64,000 nt of DNA from Xenopus tropicalis (Eukaryota > Chordata > Amphibia > Anura > Pipidae). The stretch is taken from assembly GCF_000004195.4 (NCBI RefSeq), contig NC_030681.2:87482181-87546180 (forward strand), given 5' to 3'. The notes beneath the pieces are model-generated. The model was not told the origin of the DNA. It saw only the letters and a list, made by a program, of their open reading frames with translations, and did no database searches. Positions 14,355 to 22,428 of this stretch are shown here, one piece after another (positions within the stretch are counted from its first letter, which is position 1; each line of letters begins with the position of its first letter). Both the position numbers and the translations under genes were made by a program.

Positions 14355-15758
14355 ATGAACCCAGAAGCAGCTGCAAAGTGGTGTAAACAGCACAATGCTC
14401 AGCCAGAACAGTGCTTAGTTTTCATGTTGCCAGATACTAAATGGACTGATGTACAACTACGTAAAGTAGCTGAGTCCTTACCAGTGGTTGGCCGTGGATT
14501 TGTATTAGACAGCATCATGGATACTGCTGAACACAAGACTCTAGCTTTATTAGAATGGAGAAATCCCTTGGTGCGTGAGCAAATACCTCAGAGTGTGTCA
14601 GGTCCAGGAGAAAATGTAGTCCATGTGATATTCCCTGAAAGATGCACTACTTCACCGACAGAAGAAATACCTGGAGACACTGCATCACCTTCTACAACAG
14701 AGGTTGAAGTCTCACTACCCAGTAATGCCATAGGACCAGAAGTTCTGAATGCTTTGGGAAGTCTTGTAGAAAAATGCCTGAAGCCCACACAGCCATTTAC
14801 TGGATTTGGGTACCGCAAATTACGTTTCTTTTCCGGCAAGCAACCCACCCCTCAGGGAGAGGAAGATTTTGAATCATGGATGGATCAGGCTTCACAGGCC
14901 GTAGAAGAATGGGACATCCCAGAAACCCAAAAAAAACAAAGAATAGCTGAAAGTTTAAAAGGATTAGCTGCTGACACCATACGCAACTTAAAGATGAGCA
15001 AGTTTGATTGCACAGCTAAAGACTATTTAGAAGTGCTGCATGATGTGTTCGGGAGAACAGAGAAGGCGTCTGACCTCCTGTACCAGTTTGAGCATACATA
15101 CCAAGAGGTTGGTGAAAAATTATCTGATTATATTAATCGCTTAGACAAAATACTCCACCAGATCATCCTAAAGAAGGGAGTGGACCCAAAAGTAGCTGAT
15201 CAGGTGCGGATTGGTCAGATTTTGCAAGGAGCTCAAGCTATGGATCCCATCATGTGGAAACTGAGGATGAGAGACAGAAGAGAAACTCTCACCTATTCAC
15301 AGTTGGTTAAAGAAGTGAGGGAAGAGGAAGCACTGCTGGAAGCCAAATCTCAGACTTCAACTCAAGCTGCAAGCGGAAGTAAGCCGGAGCTTGCAACAGT
15401 ACATACTACTCAAACAGGGGTCATGGTCCAAAGTGTTGTGAGTACCGAGGTATCACAGCTACAAGCGCAAGTGTCTACACTAACAGAAGCAATAACCCAA
15501 GTTACCAGATCCGTTGCAGAGCTGCAGAAGATTGTGGTAGTTTTAGCTGAAGGGAAGGATACCCCTGCCAAAGCATCTACAGTGAGACCTAAGGGAGAAT
15601 CTGCAAAGCCCAGGTCCATAGCTATATCTGGATTTTGTTTCCGCTGTGGAGAAACAGGGCATATGAAGCGACAATGTCCCAATGCTGAAAATTTGCGAAA
15701 AGTAAATGAACTGCTATTGGCAAGTGCGATGCAGGAAAACTTCAGAGGGCCTCAGTGA
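14355..15758 (+). CDS. gag: Gag polyprotein, PNMA-like (467 aa)
   Basis: Structural protein that would assemble the retrotransposon capsid. The ATG at 14355 lies 67 nt after the primer site. Residues 1-96 (WCKQHN...LVFMLPD...LLEW..P...VVHVIFPER) have the layout of the N-terminal domain of PNMA proteins. Residues 153-330 match the PNMA/gypsy capsid fold, for example RKLRFFSG (155-161) and GEEDFESWMDQAS (168-180). A predicted coiled coil (about 358-395) and a CCHC zinc knuckle CFRCGETGHMKRQC (428-441) follow. The stop TGA (15756-15758) lies inside the open pol frame. PNMA genes are known to be domesticated Ty3/gypsy gag. This gene shows the same arrangement in an intact element. Confidence 0.92.
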   Translation: MNPEAAAKWCKQHNAQPEQCLVFMLPDTKWTDVQLRKVAESLPVVGRGFVLDSIMDTAEHKTLALLEWRNPLVREQIPQSVSGPGENVVHVIFPERCTTSPTEEIPGDTASPSTTEVEVSLPSNAIGPEVLNALGSLVEKCLKPTQPFTGFGYRKLRFFSGKQPTPQGEEDFESWMDQASQAVEEWDIPETQKKQRIAESLKGLAADTIRNLKMSKFDCTAKDYLEVLHDVFGRTEKASDLLYQFEHTYQEVGEKLSDYINRLDKILHQIILKKGVDPKVADQVRIGQILQGAQAMDPIMWKLRMRDRRETLTYSQLVKEVREEEALLEAKSQTSTQAASGSKPELATVHTTQTGVMVQSVVSTEVSQLQAQVSTLTEAITQVTRSVAELQKIVVVLAEGKDTPAKASTVRPKGESAKPRSIAISGFCFRCGETGHMKRQCPNAENLRKVNELLLASAMQENFRGPQ

Positions 15759-18700
15759 AGGAGCCAGCTGAGTGCCCAGCTAAAAGGAGCTCAACGAAGA
15801 CCAACAGAAACAGAAGCCTCATTGGATCTAACCTTCCAAATGCTTCTCGCAGGGAAAGGGGGAAAGTACCCACTGTGGCCCCTTTCAACTCATCTAAGTC
15901 AGTTAGCAAAAGCGGAAAACCAGCTCAGCAAGAGTCTTGGCATCGAAACTCACCAAGAATCACTACAAAAGAATCCTGTCCTCAAACAGAAGCTTTAAAA
16001 GGCTGGAAGCAGTCAACTGTTCCTCAAAAACATGCTGACTGTCGCACTGCTGAGCAGCACAGAAAAGAGGAATTACCTGAAGGCTTAGTGGGACCTTCTC
16101 CTATAGTGACAGTAAAGATAGAAGATGTGTACAGTAAGGCACTACTGGATACTGGTGCACAAATCACTATCTTGTTTAGAGACTTCTACCAGAAATATTT
16201 AAAGCATTTGCCTCTTTTGAAACTAGAAGACTTGCAGATCTGGGGACTAAGTGATACTAAGTTTCCCTATTATGGCTATGTCTCACTGAAACTAGAATTT
16301 CCCAGCTCTGTTGTGGGGTCAACAGAAGTTTTTGAAACTCTTGCTGTTGTGTGTCCAAGACCAAAAGAAAAGAGTATAGCTTCTATTCTAGTGGGGACCA
16401 ACACTGACCTTGTCAGGAGAATGCTGAAGCCTCAGCTAACTCAAGAACATCCAACACTACATCCACTTCTAAGACCAGCATTTTGTGCCCTTCAGAAGGA
16501 AAAGGACAACAAGAGAGAGGAAATAGGACATGTATGGACTCTATCTGGGAAAGAATATGTAATACCCCCTGGTCATGTCAAGTGTTTCAAAGCCAAAGTA
16601 AGGATGTGTGGGCCAGCAGCCACATCTCATCTTATGATGGAAATGGATCCAGAATTACAACTGCCACCTGGACTTGAGTTAGTACCAGAAATCTGGCCTG
16701 TTGACAAGCTGAAACATCCTTATGATACTGTATCTGTGGGACTGATGAATAAAGGAAGTACCCCTATTGTTCTTAGCTCACAAGTGCGTTTGGGTAATGT
16801 ACACGCTGCCACTCCCTTACCTGCTTCTGTTTTGACAAGTGACAAGGGTAATGCGGAACAGTTGAAGCTGGAAGATGTTGATATAGGAGGTGGTCTGCTG
16901 ACACCTGAATGGGTATCCAGAGTTAAAAAGAGGTTGATGAAGAGGAGGAATTGTTTCTCCACCAGTGAGCTTGATGTGGGGTGTGCAAAAAGTGCGCAAC
17001 ACCATATAAGATTAAAAGAAGACCGGCCATTCAGAGAACGTTCCAGAAGGGTTGCTCCAGGTGATTTGGAGGACTTGAGAAAACATCTGGAAGACCTCAA
17101 AGCGGCTGGAATAATTAAAGAGTCAAGAAGCCCATATGCTTCTCCCATTGTTGTTGTCAGAAAGAAGAATGGATCAATTCGCATGTGTGTTGATTATCGC
17201 ACTCTGAATCAGCGAACCATTCCTGACCAGTACACCACACCTAGAATCGAAGATGCTCTTAATTGCCTGGTGGGCAGCAAATGGTTCAGTGTGTTAGACT
17301 TGAGGAGTGGATACTATCAAATCCCTATGCACCCTGAAGATAAGGAAAAGACTGCATTCATTACTCCTTTGGGGTTTTTCGAATTTGATCGCCTGCCTCA
17401 GGGCCTCTCAGGTGCTCCCGCAACTTTCCAGAGGATCATGGAAAAAACAGTTGGAGATATGCATCTCCTGGAAGTCCTAGTCTACCTTGATGACATTATT
17501 GTCTTTGGGAAGACACTAGAGGAACATGAAGAGAGACTGATGAAAGTACTGGACAGACTTGAAAAAGAAGGGCTGAAGTTGTCCCTGGATAAATGTAAGT
17601 TTTTCCAATCTTCAGTGACCTATGTGGGACATGTGGTGTCCGCAGAAGGAATATCAACTGATCCCAGCAAAATTGAAGCTGTGACATCTTGGCCCAGACC
17701 CAGAACCATCACAGAACTGCGGTCTTTTCTTGGGTTTTGTGGTTATTATAGAAGGTTTGTGGAAGGGTTCTCAAAGACAGCTAGACCACTCAGCCAACTG
17801 CTGCAAAATGATATAGGAGTTGATGAAACCGATGAAGACATTCTTTTGAAGAAGCCAAAGGGACCAAGGAAATCTAAAGAGTGCATAGAGAACCGTTGGA
17901 CTTCTGAGTGTGAAGGGGCATTTGAACAGCTTAAGTATTGTCTTACACATGCCCCAGTACTGGCTTATGCTGATTCAAGAAAACCATACACATTACATGT
18001 TGATGCTAGCAGAGAAGGTTTGGGAGGAGTCCTTTACCAGGAGCATGACCAGAAACTGAGACCTGTAGCCTTTATCAGTCGAAGCTTATCTCCAACAGAG
18101 AGAAATTACCCTGCACACAAATTGGAATTCCTAGCTCTGAAGTGGGCTGTGGTTGATAAGCTGCATGACTACCTTTATGGAGCTGAATTCGAAGTCCAGA
18201 CTGACAACAACCCTTTAACATATATCCGGACCACTGCCAAGCTAGATGCTACTGGACATAGATGGATGGCTGCTTTATCCAACTACAATTTCAGTTTAAA
18301 ATATCGTCCAGGACATCAGAATGGGGATGCTGATGGTTTGTCAAGAAGGCCACATGCAGACTCACACCCTGAGGATGAATGGGTGGAAATTCCAGCACCA
18401 GGAGTGAGAGCTATGTGCCAGATGGTAGCTTACTGTCAGCAAACCGAATGTTGGGCCCGGAAGCTGAGTCTGCCAGATTCAAGCATACCCCAAGCCTACT
18501 GTAATCTTGCTTCCTTGCAAGGCTACTCTTTACCAGCTTTGAGCAACAGTGATCTCAGGAGAGACCAGAGAAATGACCCCCTGGGACAGTTAGTTGTTGC
18601 TGCTTTGGAGAATAAAAAGGTTGATATACTTCATACAGATTCTCATCCACTAGCAAGTATTCTATCAAAAGAATGGCACAGACTACGGATACGAAATGGC

Positions 18701-20506
18701 CTAGTGTATAGAAGGTCCCCTAGTGTTCTTGACAATGAAAAGTGGCAATTGTTGCTTCCCCGAAAGTATCAAGAAGTGGTACTTCAGTCACTGCATGATG
18801 AACATGGCCATTTGGGCTATGACAAAACTCTGGGACTTGTAAGAGACAGATTCTACTGGCCATGTATGAAACAGGATATTGAAGACTATTGTCGTTCATG
18901 CCTTCGCTGCATCCAGAGAAAGACTTTGCCCACTAAAGCTGCCCCATTAGGTCAAATGGAGAGTAGTGGACCTATGGAACTTGTCTGTATAGACTTTCTC
19001 TGCATTGAACCCGATGAAGGTGGAATCAGCAATGTGCTGGTAGTGACTGATCACTATACCAGATATGCTCAGGCATTCCCAGCTCGTGACCAAAAAGCTG
19101 TCACAGTGGCCAAGCTACTGGTTGAAAAGTTCTTTATACATTATGGTCTGCCAAAAAGAATACACTCTGATCAAGGGCGTGACTTTGAAAGCAAACTCAT
19201 CTATGAACTACTTACGCTTCTGGGAGTTCAAAAGAGTCGTACATCTCCTTATCACCCTCAAGGTGATCCCCAGCCAGAGCGTTTCAATAGGACTTTGCTA
19301 GATATGTTAGGAACACTGTCTGCTGAGAAGAAGAGTCAATGGAGTAGACATGTGGCTACAGTAGTGCATGCTTATAATAGCACTAAGAATGATGCTACAG
19401 GATTTTCACCCTACTTCCTAATGTTTGGAAGGGAAGCTCGTCTTCCTGTTGATTTGACTTTTGGAGTTACAGCTGATGATACTCCTTTGCGATCTCATGC
19501 CAGTTATGTAGAAAGACTCAAGAAGAACCTCAAAGAAGCCTATGATCTAGCTGAACATGCAAGTGGTAAGAGGCATCAACGGAACAAAGCTCATTATGAT
19601 AAGAACGTGAAATTGCATGATTTGCAACCCGGTGATAGAGTTCTGTTGAGAAATTTGGGCCTGCATGGAAAGCACAAACTAGCTAATCGATGGGGCTCTG
19701 AGATCTACATTATTTGCTCTCAGCTACCTAACATTCCAGTCTATCAAGTCCGCCCCGAAGGTAAAGAAGGACCTATAAAAACCTGGCACCGCAATAATTT
19801 GATGCCTTTGGCAGAGTCAGTGAGGCTTATAAACTCTGAACCTACAATGTCTCAGCGCAGGCCTAACTCAAGGCGATCTAGGAGACTAAGACAGAGACAA
19901 GATGCTCTTCCTGCTATTCAACACTCAGGTACTTCCCCAGAAGAGGAAGAAGACAGTGAGGATGAATGGGGATTGGATGTTCTTTTCTATGACAATATTC
20001 AAAATTCCATCAACAGTAATCTCAATGCAGATGCATCAGAATTCATCCCTTGTCAAACTGAACAACCAGTTTCTAGCAATAGACTGACAGATGTTTCCAT
20101 GCCTCAGGCAGAATTCAATGTCACTGAAAGTTTTGACAGTAATCCTGATGGCAGTGGTACAGTGTTGGAGAAACAGATTGAGGCTGTTCAAGAAGAGATT
20201 TTAGAAGAAGACAACATACAGGCTGAAAACTTAGATATTGAATGTGTGACAAGTGATCAACCCTCAGAACAAAGTTCTTCAGTAAATGTCTTTGAACCAA
20301 GGCCTCAGAGACTGGTGAAACCCCCACAGAGACTCACATATGATACTTTAGGGAATAGTACTCAAGAGCCTGTGGTCACTGCTCATCGTAGAATCTACGC
20401 CCATGTTCCCTCCGCTTTCTACTCAGTTGGTGACACCACACCTCAGTTGACTTCTACAGTTGAGATACCACGTTATAAAACAGTGGTTGAGTTAATGGTA
20501 CACTAA
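15710..20506 (+). CDS. pol: Pol polyprotein: protease, RT, RNase H, integrase, tail
   Basis: The frame is open from 15710, overlaps the end of gag by about 49 nt in the -1 frame, and is presumably made as a Gag-Pol fusion. Numbering residues from the GTG at 15755 (not a real start): protease DTGA at 132-135; RT with Asp515 (VLDLRSGYY) and YLDD at 577-580; RNase H acidic residues near 750, 791, 817 and 860; integrase HHCC zinc site (His1014, His1019, Cys1049, Cys1052) and DD35E core Asp1080, Asp1139, Glu1175; then a GPY/F-like module (about 1307-1350). The last 220 residues form an acidic, Ser-rich tail ending in RLVKPPQRLTYDTLG, a motif I recall from other vertebrate gypsy Pol tails. No stop or lost catalytic residue is seen. 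Confidence 0.93.
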   Translation, partial: TAIGKCDAGKLQRASVKEPAECPAKRSSTKTNRNRSLIGSNLPNASRRERGKVPTVAPFNSSKSVSKSGKPAQQESWHRNSPRITTKESCPQTEALKGWKQSTVPQKHADCRTAEQHRKEELPEGLVGPSPIVTVKIEDVYSKALLDTGAQITILFRDFYQKYLKHLPLLKLEDLQIWGLSDTKFPYYGYVSLKLEFPSSVVGSTEVFETLAVVCPRPKEKSIASILVGTNTDLVRRMLKPQLTQEHPTLHPLLRPAFCALQKEKDNKREEIGHVWTLSGKEYVIPPGHVKCFKAKVRMCGPAATSHLMMEMDPELQLPPGLELVPEIWPVDKLKHPYDTVSVGLMNKGSTPIVLSSQVRLGNVHAATPLPASVLTSDKGNAEQLKLEDVDIGGGLLTPEWVSRVKKRLMKRRNCFSTSELDVGCAKSAQHHIRLKEDRPFRERSRRVAPGDLEDLRKHLEDLKAAGIIKESRSPYASPIVVVRKKNGSIRMCVDYRTLNQRTIPDQYTTPRIEDALNCLVGSKWFSVLDLRSGYYQIPMHPEDKEKTAFITPLGFFEFDRLPQGLSGAPATFQRIMEKTVGDMHLLEVLVYLDDIIVFGKTLEEHEERLMKVLDRLEKEGLKLSLDKCKFFQSSVTYVGHVVSAEGISTDPSKIEAVTSWPRPRTITELRSFLGFCGYYRRFVEGFSKTARPLSQLLQNDIGVDETDEDILLKKPKGPRKSKECIENRWTSECEGAFEQLKYCLTHAPVLAYADSRKPYTLHVDASREGLGGVLYQEHDQKLRPVAFISRSLSPTERNYPAHKLEFLALKWAVVDKLHDYLYGAEFEVQTDNNPLTYIRTTAKLDATGHRWMAALSNYNFSLKYRPGHQNGDADGLSRRPHADSHPEDEWVEIPAPGVRAMCQMVAYCQQTECWARKLSLPDSSIPQAYCNLASLQGYSLPALSNSDLRRDQRNDPLGQLVVAALENKKVDILHTDSHPLASILSKEWHRLRIRNGLVYRRSPSVLDNEKWQLLLPRKYQEVVLQSLHDEHGHLGYDKTLGLVRDRFYWPCMKQDIEDYCRSCLRCIQRKTLPTKAAPLGQMESSGPMELVCIDFLCIEPDEGGISNVLVVTDHYTRYAQAFPARDQKAVTVAKLLVEKFFIHYGLPKRIHSDQGRDFESKLIYELLTLLGVQKSRTSPYHPQGDPQPERFNRTLLDMLGTLSAEKKSQWSRHVATVVHAYNSTKNDATGFSPYFLMFGREARLPVDLTFGVTADDTPLRSHASYVERLKKNLKEAYDLAEHASGKRHQRNKAHYDKNVKLHDLQPGDRVLLRNLGLHGKHKLANRWGSEIYIICSQLPNIPVYQVRPEGKEGPIKTWHRNNLMPLAESVRLINSEPTMSQRRPNSRRSRRLRQRQDALPAIQHSGTSPEEEEDSEDEWGLDVLFYDNIQNSINSNLNADASEFIPCQTEQPVSSNRLTDVSMPQAEFNVTESFDSNPDGSGTVLEKQIEAVQEEILEEDNIQAENLDIECVTSDQPSEQSSSVNVFEPRPQRLVKPPQRLTYDTLGNSTQEPVVTAHRRIYAHVPSAFYSVGDTTPQLTSTVEIPRYKTVVELMVH

Positions 20507-20541
20507 TGTTAAAATTGTATTTTGATGGTAAATTACTTTTG

Positions 20542-20559
20542 ACTTGGGAGGACCCAAGT
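20542..20559 (+). other. Short perfect hairpin before the purine tract
   Basis: ACTTGGG, loop AGGA, CCCAAGT: a 7-bp perfect stem with a tetraloop, between the pol stop (20506) and the polypurine tract. Confidence 0.6.
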
Positions 20560-20568
20560 ATTTTCAGT

Positions 20569-20578
20569 GGGGAGAGAG
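20569..20578 (+). other. Polypurine tract
   Basis: GGGGAGAGAG directly abuts the TG of the 3' LTR, the standard position of the plus-strand primer in LTR elements. Confidence 0.85.
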
Positions 20579-21575
20579 TGTAGCCATTCTGCTAACATGG
20601 CTATTAAATAACTGTACAAAGTATAATTCTGTGTATAATCATATTGCTGGGACTTGTAATTCTATTAATCTTCAGCACTGAAACAGTTAATTGCTGAAGA
20701 CTTTGCTGGGCTTGCAGGAAGAAGGAAGATTCCTCCCACCAATAGGAGAGCAGCTTTCAGACTGAGAAGTTTGTAGCCAGTGAGAGAAAGACTTACTTCA
20801 GGGAGAGGAGAACTTTCTGGAGCTGTGAGGGGGAGGGCTGGAAGGAGAGAAACGCAGGGGTGTATCCAAGGCGGAGCATGCACAGAGCTGGGCTGTATGG
20901 GAGGTGGAATCCCTTTTCTCCAGAGTGACCAGTGACTGCCTGCTCTCTTCTGCTTCTTCTGCCTAATACCTGGAGAAACTCTTTATTACTGCAGTGTGAA
21001 GGAAGCTGAGGCAGCAGTGATCGGCTGATAGTGGATCCAGTCTATTGGTATGCTTTATCATCTGCCTATATTGCAGCCCCTGCACACTCACAGGCCCAGT
21101 TTTCAGTGAGTGATTCCTGTGGATAACCAGTACTGTTTTATGTGCCTTGTGGATTACAAGTACTAATATATATGAGCTCCAACTGCCGGCCTTGCTGCTT
21201 ATACTAACACTGGCCAGTGTTCAGGGAACTTGACTTAAACATAATCTTAATCTGAGTTGATTATATCAGTCTGTTTATAAAAGTCTGCTATTTAAAGTAC
21301 ATTCAACAATTCATTGTCATTTTCTATTCACTGTTTGCTATTGCATTGCTGATTTAACTTTGTGTTCAGATGCTACAACCTATTTGTTGACACATATCGC
21401 TAGTAGAGAGATTGTTCAGTTTATCTTTGTTAATGGGTCTCCGGATCCAATAAAAGTGCTTAGCATTATACTGCTGGTTTATGTGTATCACTGGGGGTTG
21501 TGGGTGTCACCAAAGCACCAAAGGTGGTCGAGAGCAGGACCCATATAACACAGCTACACCTACGGGTGCGCTACA
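20579..21575 (+). repeat. 3' LTR of the gypsy element
   Basis: 997 bp, read as identical to 13271-14267. Followed by the TSD CTTA (21576-21579) and then by the older repeat interrupted by the insertion. Confidence 0.95.
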
Positions 21576-22029
21576 CTTAGCTGCTCAACAGCTGCCCAGA
21601 GCCCACTGAGCATGTGCTGCTTCACTGACACTGACACTTCTAACAAAATCCAAGATGGGGATTAGTTTGAAGGCCTGGATTATTACTGCTAAAACTTTAC
21701 ACTGCATTATTTTAGTTTTTCCTTAACTTACAGTAGAATGCAATTTCTGGTCAGAACAGCTGATCACTCCCTTTGTGGCATAGGATCTACCCAAGATCTT
21801 CTTTTGTGGACTTTCAACACAATAAGAGGTCCATTAAAAAATTTTAGGAAGCTTGTTTTAGCCTGCAAGGAAAATAGTGGCTTCTTATGCAAGGCTAAAA
21901 CCTGGGGTTGATCTAGAAATATCTTCAGATAAGCTTGTGAAAATAAAAGTAAAAAAATGTATAAAATTAACTTTACCTGCACAAATAATATTGGGGATAA
22001 TGAGAAAGGAAAGGGAATCATAATAAGTT

Positions 22030-22065
22030 GCATGTGCAGTTAAAGGTTGCTTTAACTGCACATGC
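22030..22065. repeat. Perfect 16-bp inverted repeat (GTTG loop)
   Basis: GCATGTGCAGTTAAAG, loop GTTG, CTTTAACTGCACATGC. The arms are perfect complements. No flanking extension is seen. Confidence 0.85.
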
Positions 22066-22357
22066 TCTGTGTTGGCAATTGTCAAGGAAAGGCTGCTTTA
22101 GTGGGGGCCAAGTAAGTTTTAAGGGTTTTGTGCTTTTTGTCCTTTAAATTGTAACCTCTTCTTTTCATTCTATTCTGTCTTCGAACTACAAAATTTTCCC
22201 TTCAGGAGCACTTCTTTGTTGGCCTAATAACATTTACAGGGAGCAGACAATACCGAGACCAGACCAAGTGGGAACAACGCTGGATTTCTAATTAAGGCAC
22301 CCAGAGGCCACCCCCCTCCCCTTGCTAAAGATTGCACGCATGCACATCCATTTATTT

Positions 22358-22428
22358 CACATATGGAGCACTGGTGACAGGACGCACTGAAGTATTCTGC
22401 GCGTCCTGTCCCTAGTGCTCCGTATGTG
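22358..22428. repeat. Imperfect hairpin, arms about 29 bp
   Basis: The left arm (22358-22386) and right arm (22398-22428) are complementary with about three mismatches (core GGAGCACT and GACAGGACGC). Probably the centre of a decayed foldback MITE. Confidence 0.7.

Larger units (their letters stand above)
13271..21575 (+). mobile_element. Complete Ty3/gypsy LTR retrotransposon with PNMA-type Gag
   Basis: An 8,305-bp element in the order LTR, tRNA-Pro-type PBS, gag, pol (protease, RT, RNase H, integrase), purine tract, LTR. The RT-RNaseH-integrase order marks it as Ty3/gypsy (Metaviridae) and not copia. The LTRs start TG and end CA and look identical over 997 bp, both long ORFs are open with all catalytic residues, and a 4-bp TSD flanks it. 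It is therefore probably a very recent insertion and may be mobile. There is no env: only about 60 nt separate the pol stop from the purine tract. The pol frame is -1 relative to gag. I did not assign a named family. Confidence 0.95.

Noticed and set aside
16720..17184. 154-codon minus-strand ORF
   Set aside because: Antisense shadow of the pol RT region, with no recognisable protein features.
20507..20578. Possible env gene of the LTR element
   Set aside because: Only about 60 nt lie between the pol stop and the purine tract, and no other env-like frame exists in the element.
22030..22065. microRNA precursor
   Set aside because: A 16-bp stem is too short for a Dicer substrate, and no larger stem encloses it.
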